A stretch of 64,000 bases of DNA from an uncultured Alistipes sp. (GCA_900544265.1 UQUQ01000002.1:1-64000), one strand, 5' to 3'; counted from the stretch's first letter, positions 44,772 through 54,587 are shown. Notes: generated by a model not told the origin, from the sequence alone. Made by a program: numbers and translations.

Positions 44772-45589
44772 CGACGCTGCCTGACATCCTTCGCGGCTTC
44801 CGCCCGGCGGGGGAGGAGCTGCTCCGCATCACGCAGTGCGTGACGGAGCCTTATGCGGCCGTCGATCCGCGGCATCTCGACGTGCAGGTCGCCGCGGGCG
44901 GCGCGGCGCGGCTCGTCGTGCTGCACACCTCGCCCGAGCTCTCGGCGCTGCGCTGCACGCTGGGCGAGGGGGCGCGGCTCGAGCTTACAGAGCTCTTCAC
45001 GGCCGAGGCCTTCGCCGAGGTGGCCGTGGCGCAGGCGGCCCGGAGCGACTGCCGCATCACGACGGTGCAGCTGGCGAGCGCCAATGCCGCCTACCGCATC
45101 GACCTGAACGGCCGCGGGGCCGAAAATACGCTGGGCGGGGTCTTCCTCGCCGCGGACGAGGAGCACTGCGTCGTGCGGCTGCATACGGCGCACAACGTCT
45201 CCGACTGCCGGAGCGAGTCGTGCGTGAAGGGCGTGGCCGGGGGCCGGGCCGTGGGCGAGTTCCACGGGCTGGTCTACGTGGCGCAGGATGCCCAGCGCAC
45301 CGACGCGCAGCAGCAGAGCCGCAACATCCTCCTGAGCGACACGGCGCGCATCACGACGTGGCCGCAGCTGGAGATCTACGCCGACGACGTGAAGTGCTCG
45401 CACGGCGCAACGGTCGGGCAGATGGATGCCGAAGCGGTCTACTACATGCGGCAGCGGGGCTTGAGTGAAGCCGAGGCCCGGCGGCTGCAGATCGAAGGGT
45501 TCGTCGGCGACATCGTGCGCCGCTGCGGCATCGAGCCGCTGGGCGAGGCGCTGCTGGAGGCGGTCGCCGCGAAAATGAAACGGATGTGA
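44768..45589 (+). CDS. sufD: SufD, Fe-S assembly scaffold subunit (short form)
   Basis: A 273-residue partner of SufB. It keeps the beta-helix core and C-terminal helices (FHGLVYVAQDAQRTDAQQQS, CSHGATVGQMDAEAVYYMR, RGLSEAEARRLQIEGFVGDI), but lacks most of the N-terminal helical region of classical SufD proteins of 420-450 residues. Such compact SufD proteins are normal in Alistipes-like and other Bacteroidetes. The HGAT and YMRQRGL motifs place it firmly in the SufB/D family. The stop is two bases before the sufS start. Confidence 0.94.
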
Positions 45590-45591
45590 CG

Positions 45592-46812
45592 ATGCTGGAC
45601 ATTGAAAAGATACGCGGGGAGTTTCCGATCCTCGCACGCGAAGTCTACGGGCGGCCGCTGGTCTACCTCGACAACGGAGCCACGGCGCAGAAGCCCCTGT
45701 CGGTGATCGAGACCGTCGACCGGCTGCACCGCGAGCTGAATGCCAACATCCACCGCGGCGTGCACCTGCTCTCGGAGGAGGCCACGACGCGCTACGAGGC
45801 GGCCCGCGAGCGGATTGCCGCCTTCCTGGGCGCCGCGGCGAAGGAGGAGGTGGTCTTCACGGCCGGGGCCACGGCGTCGCTCAACACGGTGGCCTACGCC
45901 TGGGGCGAGCGCTTCGTGCATGCGGGCGACAACATCGTCGTCAGCGAGATGGAACACCACTCGAACCTCGTGCCGTGGCAGCTGCTCGCCGAGCGCAAGG
46001 GGGCCGAGCTGCGCATGCTGCCCTTCGACGACGAGGGGGCGCTGCGCACCGACCTGCTCGAATCGCTGCTCGACGCACGCACGCGCGTCGTCGCCGTGAC
46101 GCAGGCCTCCAATACGCTCGGCACGCGGCCCGACCTGCGCCCCGTTATCCGCGCGGCCCATGCCGTCGGGGCGGTCGTCGTCGTCGACGGCTGCCAGGGC
46201 GTGGTGCACGGCGGCGTGGACGTGCAGGCGCTCGACTGCGACTTCTACGCCTTCTCGGGCCACAAGCTCTACGGCCCGACCGGCATCGGCGTGCTGTACG
46301 GCAAGCGGGCGCTGCTCGATGCCATGCCCCCGTTCCTCGGGGGCGGCGACATGGTCGACCGCGTGACCTTCGCCCGCACGACCTATGCCCCCGTGCCGCT
46401 GAAGTTCGAGGCCGGAACGGCCAACTTCGTCGGGGCCATCGGGCTGGGCGAGGCGGTGCGGTATGTGCAGCAGTTCGATCCCGCGGAGGTCGAGGCCCAC
46501 GAACGGGCGCTGCTCGACCGGGCGACCGAACGCCTCGGGGCGATCGACGGACTGCGCATCTACGGCACGACGGCGGACAAGTGCGCCATCGTGTCGTTCA
46601 ACGTCGAGGGGGTGCACCCCTACGACATGGGGATGATCCTCGATAAGCTGGGCATCGCCGTCCGCACGGGACACCACTGTGCCGAGCCGGTGATGGACCA
46701 TTACGGCGTGACGGGCATGTGTCGCGCGTCGTTCGCGCTCTACAACACCGAAGCGGAGGTGGATGCGCTGGCCGCCGGTGTTGCGCGGGCCGTGCGCATG
46801 CTGCGCCAGTAG
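45592..46812 (+). CDS. sufS: SufS, cysteine desulfurase
   Basis: A 406-residue pyridoxal-phosphate enzyme that takes sulfur from L-cysteine for Fe-S cluster assembly. PLP-binding Lys225 lies in SGHKLYGPTG, and the active-site Cys363 in RTGHHCAEPVM. Other class-V aminotransferase motifs are present (YLDNGATAQKP, NIHRGVH, EMEHHSNLVPW). ATG 45592 is preferred; an upstream GTG overlaps sufD. It completes sufBCDS; no sufE or sufU is seen nearby. Confidence 0.96.
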   Translation: MLDIEKIRGEFPILAREVYGRPLVYLDNGATAQKPLSVIETVDRLHRELNANIHRGVHLLSEEATTRYEAARERIAAFLGAAAKEEVVFTAGATASLNTVAYAWGERFVHAGDNIVVSEMEHHSNLVPWQLLAERKGAELRMLPFDDEGALRTDLLESLLDARTRVVAVTQASNTLGTRPDLRPVIRAAHAVGAVVVVDGCQGVVHGGVDVQALDCDFYAFSGHKLYGPTGIGVLYGKRALLDAMPPFLGGGDMVDRVTFARTTYAPVPLKFEAGTANFVGAIGLGEAVRYVQQFDPAEVEAHERALLDRATERLGAIDGLRIYGTTADKCAIVSFNVEGVHPYDMGMILDKLGIAVRTGHHCAEPVMDHYGVTGMCRASFALYNTEAEVDALAAGVARAVRMLRQ

Positions 46813-46852
46813 GCGAGAACCGAAACGAAACCACAATAAACGCAAGGAACCG

Positions 46853-47539
46853 ATGTTCATCGTACTCGAAGGACTGGACGGAGCGGGCAAGTCGACCCAG
46901 GTCCGTCTGTTGCGCGAGCTGCTCTCGGCGAGCGGCCTGCGCAGCGAGTATATCCATTTCCCGCGCTTCGACGCGCCTGTTTACGGCGAGCTGATCGCCC
47001 GCTTCCTGCGCGGCGAGTTCGGCGGCGTCGGGGAGGTGGATCCCTACCTCGTGGCGCTGCTCTTCGCCGGGGACCGCGCCGAGGCGGCGGGGCAGATCCG
47101 CAACTGGCTTGCCGAAGGACGCGCCGTGGTGCTCGACCGCTACGTCTATTCGAACGTCGGTTTCCAATGCGCCAAGCTGCCCGAGGGGGAGCCGCGCCGC
47201 CGCCTGGCCCGCTGGATCCTCGACCTGGAGTTCGGACACAACGCCCTGCCGCGTCCCGATCTGTCGCTCTTCCTCGACGTGCCCTTCGCCTTCACCGAGC
47301 GCAAGCTCACGGAGCAGCGCGCGGGCGACGACCGCGCCTACCTGCACGGTGCGGAGGATATTCACGAGGCGTCGCTCGACCTGCAGCGGCGCGTGCGCGA
47401 GGTCTATCTCGAAGCGGCGGCTGCCGATCCGACGCTGCGCGTCGTGGATTGCAGCAATGCCGCGGGAACCATGGCGTCGCCCGAGGAAATTTTTGAAAAA
47501 ATACGCGCGGAGCTGACCCCCGTGCTCGGAAAACGATGA
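46853..47539 (+). CDS. tmk: Thymidylate kinase
   Basis: A 228-residue P-loop kinase converting dTMP to dTDP for DNA synthesis. The P loop is GLDGAGKST near residues 8-16, the DR motif appears as VVLDRYVYSNVGFQCAK, and a basic lid region follows (TERKLTEQRAGDDRAYLHG). The ATG is chosen so that the P loop is at the usual position; the longer in-frame reading has an unlikely Arg/Cys-rich extension. The stop overlaps the start of the next gene. Confidence 0.93.
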   Translation: MFIVLEGLDGAGKSTQVRLLRELLSASGLRSEYIHFPRFDAPVYGELIARFLRGEFGGVGEVDPYLVALLFAGDRAEAAGQIRNWLAEGRAVVLDRYVYSNVGFQCAKLPEGEPRRRLARWILDLEFGHNALPRPDLSLFLDVPFAFTERKLTEQRAGDDRAYLHGAEDIHEASLDLQRRVREVYLEAAAADPTLRVVDCSNAAGTMASPEEIFEKIRAELTPVLGKR

Positions 47540-48648
47540 GAAACAAACGCGGATTCAAGATATTGTCGCGCATCTGCCGCCTGGTGCTCGCCTTCACGTT
47601 CATCTTCTCGGGCTTCACGAAGGTGATCGACCCGTGGGGCACGGCGCTGAAGGTCAACGAGTACCTCTCGATCTACGGCATGGAGTACCTGCAGTGGGGG
47701 TCGATGGCCTTCTCGATCTGGCTGTGCGGCGCCGAGCTGATGATGGGCTGCATGCTTCTTTTCAAGGTGCGCATCCGGCTCATCTCGATCTTCGCGGTGC
47801 TGTCGCTCTGCTTCTTCACGCTGCTGACCCTGTTGAGCGCCACGCTCATCCCCGTCGAGGACTGCGGCTGCTTCGGCGAGGCGCTGAAGCTCTCGCCGTG
47901 GGAGACCTTTGCGAAGAACGTCGTGCTGCTGGCCATGGCCCTTGTCGTCTGGTGGCGCTACCGGCCCGACCGCATCTTCGCATTCAACCCGCTGGAGGTG
48001 TGCCTGACGGTGGCCTTCTTCTGCCTGTCGATGTATCTGGGCTACTACTGCTACCGCCACCTGCCGCTCGTCGACTTCCTGCCCTACAAGGTCGGGGTCA
48101 ATATCCTCGAGGCGAAGCGGGCTCCCGAGATCGGGGCCGGCGAGACCGAGACCGAGACGGTGCTCGTCTACCGCAACCGCCGCACGGGCCGCGAGCGCGA
48201 GTTCACGCTCGACGACACGGAGTGGCAGGACGAGACGAAGTGGGAGTGGGTCGATACGCGCACGACGAGCGAGGAGCCTGCAATCCGGCCGCTGGTGAGC
48301 GAGTTCGCGCTGCACGGCGCCGACGGCGATGCCACCGAGGAGGTGCTCTCGACGCCTGGGCGTCTCTACATGCTCTGCGTGACGTCGTTCGATCGCCTGC
48401 CGCGCAGCTGCGCGCGCCGCATGGCGCGGCTGGTTGCGCGCGCTGCGGAGGAGGGCGCCGCGGTCGTTTGCCTGACGCCGCAGCCGCTCTACGATGTTTA
48501 CAGCCACGATTTCGGCTCGGGGGAGGTTCCTTGCTACAACATCGACGCCTCGACGATGAAGACCCTGCTGCGGGCCGACAACGGGCTGGTCGTCCTCGAC
48601 GACGGAACGATCTCGGCTAAAAGGAATTGTCGCGATATTCGGCCGTAG
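47536..48648 (+). CDS. DoxX-like membrane protein of the BT_3928 type
   Basis: A 370-residue inner-membrane protein. Four to five membrane spans in the first 190 residues show the DoxX/MauE-like pattern (GFTKVIDPWGTALKVNEYL, GAELMMGCMLLF, DCGCFGEALKLSPWETFAKN). The DCGC pair could be redox-active. The C-terminal half (about 200-370) is a soluble thioredoxin-like region without a CxxC. Genes of this type follow tmk or thymidylate-related genes in many Bacteroidales; the role is unknown, perhaps in membrane redox or thiol balance. It overlaps tmk by four bases. Confidence 0.8.
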   Translation: MRNKRGFKILSRICRLVLAFTFIFSGFTKVIDPWGTALKVNEYLSIYGMEYLQWGSMAFSIWLCGAELMMGCMLLFKVRIRLISIFAVLSLCFFTLLTLLSATLIPVEDCGCFGEALKLSPWETFAKNVVLLAMALVVWWRYRPDRIFAFNPLEVCLTVAFFCLSMYLGYYCYRHLPLVDFLPYKVGVNILEAKRAPEIGAGETETETVLVYRNRRTGREREFTLDDTEWQDETKWEWVDTRTTSEEPAIRPLVSEFALHGADGDATEEVLSTPGRLYMLCVTSFDRLPRSCARRMARLVARAAEEGAAVVCLTPQPLYDVYSHDFGSGEVPCYNIDASTMKTLLRADNGLVVLDDGTISAKRNCRDIRP

Positions 48649-48675
48649 GGGCCCTGCGGCGCACAATGGTATGAA

Positions 48676-48708
48676 AGTTGACTCCGAATTGTCGGAGTCA
48701 ACTTTTTT
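48676..48708 (+). terminator. Strong terminator hairpin abutting the efflux operon
   Basis: AGTTGACTCCGA and TCGGAGTCAACT pair perfectly around ATTG and are followed by a six-T run. The T run ends only about four bases before the ATG of the efflux adaptor gene, leaving no room for a normal promoter, leader or ribosome binding site between them. Confidence 0.9.
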
Positions 48709-48711
48709 CGT

Positions 48712-49749
48712 ATGCGCCGGTTTCTCTTCTTTGTGATGTCTTGTGCGGCGGCGGCCTGCGGCGGCAGGAGCGTGCCGGTCGGTTCGGTGCGCCCCGTCAA
48801 GGTCGAGACGGCCGTGCGGGCCGGGTTCATCGACCGCGACTTTGCGGGGCTGGCCACGCCCGACGATGCCGTCAATCTGGCCTTCAAGCTCTCGGGGCAG
48901 GTGCTCGACATCCCCGTTTCGCAGGGCGAGGCCGTGGCCCGGGGGCAGCTGCTCGCCGAACTTGATCCCCGGGATGTCGAGCTGCAGGTCGCGGCCCAGC
49001 GCTCGGCCTACGAGGAGGCGCGCTCGCAGATGCAGCGCATGCAGCGGCTGTTGCAGCACGAGGCCGTCTCGCGGCAGGAGGCCGAGGCGGCGCAGACGCG
49101 CTATGCGCAGGCCCGCTCGTCGTATGAGAATGCGACGGACCTGTTGCAGGAGACGCGGCTGCGGGCCCCGTTCGCCGGGGTCATCGAGGCGGCATACGTC
49201 GACAAGTACGAGCGCGTGCAGTCCGGACAGACGATCCTGCGGCTGGTGGCGCCCGAGACCTCGACCGTGAAGTTCACCCTGCCCGAGAGCGCGCTCGATG
49301 CCCTCGCGCGCCCCTCGACGCACTTCGACGTGGCGTTCGACAACTACCGCGGCGTGGTGTTCGCGGCGCGGCTCAAGGACTATGCCCGCACGTCGTCCGA
49401 CGCCTCGGGTTTTCCGGTCTCGCTGACGCTCGAAGGGGTCGATACGGCGCGCTACCGCATCTCTCCGGGCATGTCGTGCACCGTCACCATGCGCACGGCC
49501 GACCCCGTTGCGGATGCCGTGTCGCTGCCGCTGACGGCCGTCTGCGCACCGGCCGAGGGCGGGGATTACGTCTGGATCGTCGGTGACGGCGAGCGGGTCG
49601 AGCGGCGCGCCGTGACGCTCGGCGGGCTCTACGGCCGCGACCGCGTCATCGTCGACAGCGGCGTCGAACCCGGCGAGCGCGTCGTGACGGCCGGGGTCTA
49701 TCAGCTGCGCGAGGGGGAGCCGGTGCGCATAATGAGCGACAAGCCATGA
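48712..49749 (+). CDS. RND efflux periplasmic adaptor (HlyD/AcrA family)
   Basis: A 345-residue lipoprotein adaptor linking the inner-membrane pump to the outer-membrane channel. The signal ends AAAACGG (acylated Cys near 16). Then come a barrel-sandwich hybrid (VNLAFKLSGQVLDIPVSQGE ... GQLLAELDP), a short coiled-coil hairpin (about 90-145) and beta-barrel domain (LRAPFAGVIEAAYVDKYERV, SGQTILRLV), ending in a membrane-proximal domain with GVEPGERVVTAGVYQLREGE. It opens a three-gene operon; its stop overlaps the pump gene. Confidence 0.93.
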   Translation: MRRFLFFVMSCAAAACGGRSVPVGSVRPVKVETAVRAGFIDRDFAGLATPDDAVNLAFKLSGQVLDIPVSQGEAVARGQLLAELDPRDVELQVAAQRSAYEEARSQMQRMQRLLQHEAVSRQEAEAAQTRYAQARSSYENATDLLQETRLRAPFAGVIEAAYVDKYERVQSGQTILRLVAPETSTVKFTLPESALDALARPSTHFDVAFDNYRGVVFAARLKDYARTSSDASGFPVSLTLEGVDTARYRISPGMSCTVTMRTADPVADAVSLPLTAVCAPAEGGDYVWIVGDGERVERRAVTLGGLYGRDRVIVDSGVEPGERVVTAGVYQLREGEPVRIMSDKP

Positions 49750-52700
49750 ACCTGCCCGAATATGCCCTGAAGAACGCCCGCGTGGTGTGGTTCTTCCTGC
49801 TCGTACTGCTCGTGGGGGGCGTGGCGGGCTTCGCGACGCTCGGCAAGAAGGAGGATTCGACCTTCGTCATCAAGAGCGCCTCGCTGCTCTGCCGCTACCC
49901 GGGCGCCACGCCCGCCGAGGTCGAGCAGCTCGTCACCGAGCCCGTCGAACGCGAGGTGCAGTCGATGCGGCGCGTGCACAAGATCACCTCCGAGTCCCGC
50001 TACGGACTCTCGAAAATCCTCGTCGAGCTCGACCCGGCGACCCCGGCGCGCGACATCCCGCAGCTGTGGGACGAGCTGCGCCGCAAGGTGCTCAACGTCC
50101 AGGCGCAGCTGCCCGCGGAGGCGTCGCGCATCACCGTGGCCGACGACTTCGGCGACGTCTTCGGCATCTACTACGGACTTTCGGCCGACGAGGGCTTCTC
50201 GTGGTCCGAACTGCGCGACTGGGCGCAGCGCATCAAGACCCATGTCGTGACCGTCGGCGGCGTGCGCAAGGTGACGCTCTTCGGCGAGCAGACGCCCGTC
50301 GTGAACGTCTACGTCAGCCTCGCGGCGCTGGCCAACTTCTCGATCCGACCCGAAACCGTCGTGCAGACCATCTCGCAGCAGAATGCCGTCGTGGACAGCG
50401 GCGAGAAGCAGGCCGGGGCGCTCCGCATCCGGATTCTCGAGTCGGGGACCTACCGCTCGCTGGAGGACATCGCCGACCAGCTGCTGATCTCCTCCTCGGG
50501 CAGGCAGTACCGTCTGGGCGACATCGCCCGCATCGAACGCGGGTATGTCGATCCGCCGCAGACGCTGATGCGCGTCAACGGGCGGCGCGCCATCGGCATC
50601 GGCATCTCGACCGAGGAGCAGGTCGACGTCGTGCGGACCGGCGAGCGCATCGACGCCGTGCTGGCGGCGCTCGTCGCCCGCATGCCCGTGGGCATGGACC
50701 TTGCGGTGCTCTATCCCGAGAACCGCATCGCCCGCGAGGCCAACCGCACCTTCGTGCTCAACCTGGCCGAGTCGGTCGGGATCGTCATCCTGGTCATCAT
50801 GCTTGTGATGGGGGCCCGCTCCGGGGTGCTCATCGGCAGTTCGCTGCTCTTCTCGATCGGCGGGACGCTGCTGCTCATGCAGCTGCTCGGCGAGGGGCTG
50901 AACCGCACGTCGCTCGCGGGCTTCATTATCGCCATGGGCATGCTTGTCGACAACGCCATCGTCGTGACGGACAACGCCCGGCAGGCCATGCTGCGGGGCA
51001 TCGCGCGGCGGCAGGCCTTCGTCGACGGGGCCAACGCCCCGCGCTGGAGCCTGCTGGGCGCCACGCTCATCGCCGTTTGTTCGTTCCTGCCGCTCTACCT
51101 CGCGCCGTCGTCCGTCGCCGAGATCGTCAAGCCGCTCTTCGTCGTGCTGGCCCTCTCGCTGCTCTTGAGCTGGGTGCTGGCCCTGACGCAGACGCCCCTG
51201 TTCGGCAATTTCATGCTCCGCACCGAAAAGGCCGTGCACGACCCCTACGACACGAAGTTCTACCGGGCGTTCGACCGCCTGCTGGCGGCGCTGCTGCGCC
51301 GGCGGTGGACGGTCGTGGCCGGGGTCGTCGTGCTCTTCGCCGCGTCGCTCGCCGTCATGGGGCGCATGCCGCAGAACTTCTTTCCGTCGCTCGACAAACC
51401 CTACTTCCGGGCCGACGTGCTGCTGCCCGAGGGGTACGACATCCGCGCCACGGAGGAGAACCTGCTCCGCATGGAGGCGTGGCTGCAGGCGCAGCCCGAG
51501 GTGAAGTGCGTCTCGATGACGATGGGCGCCACGCCGCCGCGCTACTACCTGGCCAGCAGCAGCGTCTCGCTGCGGCCCAACTTCGGCAACATCCTTGTCG
51601 AGGTGCACGACCGACGGCAGACGGTCGCGGTCGAGGAGCGCTTTGGCGCCTACGTCGAGGCGAACTTCCCCGACGTGTGGCTGCGCTCGTCGCTCTTCAA
51701 GCTCTCGCCCGTGCCCGACGCGGCCATCGAGTTCGGATTCATCGGCGACGACATCGACACGCTGCGCGCGCTGACGGCCCGGGCCGAGGCCATCATGCGG
51801 CGCACGCCCGGCGCCGTGAACATCCGCAACGGCTGGGGCAACCGCATCCCGACGTGGCAGCCCCTCTATTCGCAGATGAAGGGGCAGCGCATCGGCATCA
51901 CGCGCAGCCAGCTGGCCCGCGGCCTGACCATCGCCACGCAGGGCTATCGCCTGGGTGAATACCGCGAGGGCGACCTCTTCCTGCCAATTCTGCTCAAGGA
52001 CGAGAACATCGGCGACTACAACCTGACCAACCTCCAGTCGCTGCCGATCTTCACGCCCGCCGGGCGGGTCTTCCCGATCGCGCAGGCCGTCGACGGCTTC
52101 CGTTTCGAGTTCCGCAGCGGCGTCATCAAGCGCTACAACCGCCAGCGCGTGATGCGGGCGCAGTGCGACCCAGCGCGCGGGGTCAACACCATGGAGCTCT
52201 TCACGACGCTGCGCCGGGAGATCGAACGCACGGTCGCACTGCCCGACGGCTATGCGATGCGCGTCTTCGGCGAGCAGGAGAGCCGGCAGGAGTCCAACGC
52301 CGCGCTGGCGCGCTACCTGCCGCTGACGCTGGTGCTGATCTTCACGGTCCTGCTGCTGCTGTTCCGCAACTACCGCGATCCGGCGGTGATCCTGCTGATG
52401 ATCCCGCTCATCTTCATCGGCGTGGTGGCGGGCCTTGCCGTGACGGGCAAGGTCTTCAACTTCTTCTCGCTGCTCGGGCTGCTGGGGCTCGTGGGCATGA
52501 ACATCAAGAACGCCGTGGTGCTCGTCGAACAGATCGGCACGCTGCGCGCCGCGGGGCGTTCGCCCTACGAGGCGCTCGTCGAGGCGACGCGCAGCCGCAT
52601 CGTCCCCGTGGCGATGGCCTCCGGCACGACGATCCTCGGCATGCTGCCGCTGCTCTTCGACGCGATGTTCGGCGCGATGGCCGCCACGATCATGGGCGGG

Positions 52701-52778
52701 CTCTTCGTCGCCACGCTGCTCACGGTCTGCGTGCTGCCGGTCGTCTATGCGCTCTTCTATCACATCCGCAAGCCATGA
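49746..52778 (+). CDS. RND-family efflux transporter (inner-membrane pump)
   Basis: A 1010-residue proton-driven pump with the duplicated RND layout: one membrane helix near the N-terminus, a large periplasmic loop, five more helices including GMLVDNAIVVTDNARQAM near residue 400, then the second half with the same order and a closing GGLFVATLLTVCVLPVVYAL. The porter/docking segments (RYPGATPAEVEQLVTEPVE, TEEQVDVVRTGERID) fit the multidrug HAE1/MdtB type rather than heavy-metal CusA. The substrate is not predictable. Start and stop overlap both neighbours by four bases. Confidence 0.95.
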   Translation: MNLPEYALKNARVVWFFLLVLLVGGVAGFATLGKKEDSTFVIKSASLLCRYPGATPAEVEQLVTEPVEREVQSMRRVHKITSESRYGLSKILVELDPATPARDIPQLWDELRRKVLNVQAQLPAEASRITVADDFGDVFGIYYGLSADEGFSWSELRDWAQRIKTHVVTVGGVRKVTLFGEQTPVVNVYVSLAALANFSIRPETVVQTISQQNAVVDSGEKQAGALRIRILESGTYRSLEDIADQLLISSSGRQYRLGDIARIERGYVDPPQTLMRVNGRRAIGIGISTEEQVDVVRTGERIDAVLAALVARMPVGMDLAVLYPENRIAREANRTFVLNLAESVGIVILVIMLVMGARSGVLIGSSLLFSIGGTLLLMQLLGEGLNRTSLAGFIIAMGMLVDNAIVVTDNARQAMLRGIARRQAFVDGANAPRWSLLGATLIAVCSFLPLYLAPSSVAEIVKPLFVVLALSLLLSWVLALTQTPLFGNFMLRTEKAVHDPYDTKFYRAFDRLLAALLRRRWTVVAGVVVLFAASLAVMGRMPQNFFPSLDKPYFRADVLLPEGYDIRATEENLLRMEAWLQAQPEVKCVSMTMGATPPRYYLASSSVSLRPNFGNILVEVHDRRQTVAVEERFGAYVEANFPDVWLRSSLFKLSPVPDAAIEFGFIGDDIDTLRALTARAEAIMRRTPGAVNIRNGWGNRIPTWQPLYSQMKGQRIGITRSQLARGLTIATQGYRLGEYREGDLFLPILLKDENIGDYNLTNLQSLPIFTPAGRVFPIAQAVDGFRFEFRSGVIKRYNRQRVMRAQCDPARGVNTMELFTTLRREIERTVALPDGYAMRVFGEQESRQESNAALARYLPLTLVLIFTVLLLLFRNYRDPAVILLMIPLIFIGVVAGLAVTGKVFNFFSLLGLLGLVGMNIKNAVVLVEQIGTLRAAGRSPYEALVEATRSRIVPVAMASGTTILGMLPLLFDAMFGAMAATIMGGLFVATLLTVCVLPVVYALFYHIRKP

Positions 52779-54013
52779 AAACCCTCTGCACAGCCCTTCT
52801 GTTCCTTGTCGCCGCGCCCCTGTGCGCGCAGACGACGCTCGACGACTACCGCGCGGCCGTGGCCGGCTACAGCCGCCAGCTCAAGGTCGCCGCGGCGCAG
52901 GTCGACGCCGCGGCCCAAACGCTCGGACAGGCCCGCACGGAGCGGCTGCCGCGTCTGGCGGCCGACGGCAGCTTCTCGCTCTCGGCGCGCCATCACGACG
53001 GGGTCGAGCGCTGGACCTTCAGCCTGCTGCCGCAGATCGTGCAGACGCTCTACGGCGGCGGGGCCGTGCGGGCCTCGGTGCACAGCGCCGAGGCGGGGTA
53101 CGACATCGCGCTCTGCGACGAGGAGTTCTCGCAGCTCGAGGTCCGCTATGCCGCCGACTATGCCTACTGGAGCCTCTCGGCCGCGGAGCTCTATGCCGAG
53201 GCCATGCGGCAGTACGTCGCCATCATCCGCTCGCTCAAGCAGGTCGTCGACCGTCGCTTCGCCGAGGGGCTCATCGCCCGGGGTGACGTGCTGATGATCG
53301 ACGCGCGGTTGAGCGAGGCGGAGTTCGAGCTGGTGTCGGTCGAGCAGCGCCGCGAGGTGGCGCAGCACAACTTCAACGTGCTGTGCGGCGAGGAGGCGAC
53401 ACGCGGCGTAAGGCTGGCGCAGGGCATCCGCGATTCGCTGCCGATGCCCCGGCGCGTCGAGGCGGCGCAGCTGCCGTCCGACCGGGCGGACTACGCCGCC
53501 GCGCAGCTGCGCACCGAACAGGCGCAGGCGGCCGTTGAGGCTGCACGGGCCCCCTACAACCCGCAGTTGAGCGTCGGCGTGGGCGGCTCGTGGCAGCCCG
53601 ACACGCCCAACCGCACGGGCCGCACGTCGCTTGATGGCTCGGCCTTCGTGAAGCTCTCGGTGCCGATCTTCCACTGGGGCGAGCGCCGCCGGGCCGTGGG
53701 TGCGGCACAGTCCGTGCGGCGGCAGGCCGAGTGGCGTGCGGCACAGCTCTACGACGAGATCGTTCTCGAGGAGATGAACGGCTGGACGGCCCTTGTGCAG
53801 AGCCGCGCCCAGGTCGACGCCTCGGAGGAGAGCCTGCGCATCGCGGGCGAGAACCTCTCGATCAGCACCTACTCCTACGGCGAGGGGTTGGCCACGGTGC
53901 TCGACGTCCTGCAGGCGCAGTTGAGCTGGATCCAGCTCTACACGAACGCCATCCGTGCCCACTACAACTACGCCGTGGCGGTCTCGGACTACGCCCGCAT
54001 CACGGCGCGCTGA
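52775..54013 (+). CDS. TolC-family outer-membrane efflux channel
   Basis: A 412-residue outer-membrane factor with a signal peptide (to about 19). Two OEP repeats form the coiled-coil tunnel; they are visible as long Ala/Gln-rich helices (QLKVAAAQVDAAAQTLGQAR and EEMNGWTALVQSRAQVDASE) with short strands near 150 and 330. The N-terminus lacks a TolC-type long extension. It completes the export path for the two upstream proteins. The gene ends next to a 12-pair hairpin. Confidence 0.92.
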   Translation: MKTLCTALLFLVAAPLCAQTTLDDYRAAVAGYSRQLKVAAAQVDAAAQTLGQARTERLPRLAADGSFSLSARHHDGVERWTFSLLPQIVQTLYGGGAVRASVHSAEAGYDIALCDEEFSQLEVRYAADYAYWSLSAAELYAEAMRQYVAIIRSLKQVVDRRFAEGLIARGDVLMIDARLSEAEFELVSVEQRREVAQHNFNVLCGEEATRGVRLAQGIRDSLPMPRRVEAAQLPSDRADYAAAQLRTEQAQAAVEAARAPYNPQLSVGVGGSWQPDTPNRTGRTSLDGSAFVKLSVPIFHWGERRRAVGAAQSVRRQAEWRAAQLYDEIVLEEMNGWTALVQSRAQVDASEESLRIAGENLSISTYSYGEGLATVLDVLQAQLSWIQLYTNAIRAHYNYAVAVSDYARITAR

Positions 54014-54014
54014 A

Positions 54015-54050
54015 ACGACGGGCGGCAGGGTACTCCCCGCCGCCCGTCGT
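54015..54050. terminator. Bidirectional hairpin between TolC and OsmC genes
   Basis: ACGACGGGCGGC pairs perfectly with GCCGCCCGTCGT around a 12-base loop. It lacks a T run on either strand but lies between convergent stops, so it probably slows or stops transcription from both sides. Confidence 0.6.
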
Positions 54051-54069
54051 CACGAAGGTCCGCATCGGG

Positions 54070-54477
54070 TCATACGCCGGCCGGCTGGGTCGTGACCACG
54101 GCCGTCTCGTGCGTCACGGGACCGATGCGTGCAAGCATGCGCACCATGCCGCAGTATTTCTCCTGCGTGAGCCTGACGGCGCGCCCCGCCTTGGCCTGCT
54201 CCTCCTCCGAGGCGCATTCGATGCGGTAGACCAGGTGGAAGGAACCGAACGACGGTTCGATCTGCGCCGCCTCGTCGGTCAGGCTGCCCGATGAGGTGAT
54301 CTCGAAATGGCGCGGCGTCAGCTGCTCCTTGTGCATGATCATTAGGGCCGTCTCCGCGGCACAACGGGCCGCGGCCAGGAGCAGCAGCTCGCGCGGCGTC
54401 ATCCTGTCGCACGTCCGGCCGTCGAGGATGCGGTATCCTCCGTCGGGTGCGATTTCCAGTGTTACCTTTTCAGTCAT
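54070..54477 (-). CDS. OsmC/Ohr-family peroxide-protective protein
   Basis: A 135-residue protein of the OsmC fold, dimeric thiol peroxidases that reduce organic hydroperoxides. The two conserved Cys are in AAARCAAETALM (about 45) and EKYCGMVRMLAR (about 110). The YRIEC segment carries an additional Cys. The ATG at 54477 is chosen; an upstream in-frame opening is not conserved in character. It is the only minus-strand gene in this part of the window. Confidence 0.87.
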   Translation of the reverse strand: MTEKVTLEIAPDGGYRILDGRTCDRMTPRELLLLAAARCAAETALMIMHKEQLTPRHFEITSSGSLTDEAAQIEPSFGSFHLVYRIECASEEEQAKAGRAVRLTQEKYCGMVRMLARIGPVTHETAVVTTQPAGV

Positions 54478-54556
54478 CGTATTCGGTTTTATGGTTCGAC
54501 AATATCCGCACGGCAAATTCCGTTCCTTGGGTAGCGGACGGATGGGCAAAAATTCG

Positions 54557-54564
54557 TATCTTTG
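54557..54564 (+). promoter_or_regulatory. -7 promoter element of the TPR gene
   Basis: TATCTTTG fits TAnnTTTG and lies 23 bases before the start codon of the TPR gene. Confidence 0.6.
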
Positions 54565-54587
54565 CCCGTCATCAAGAAAATGTCTCT

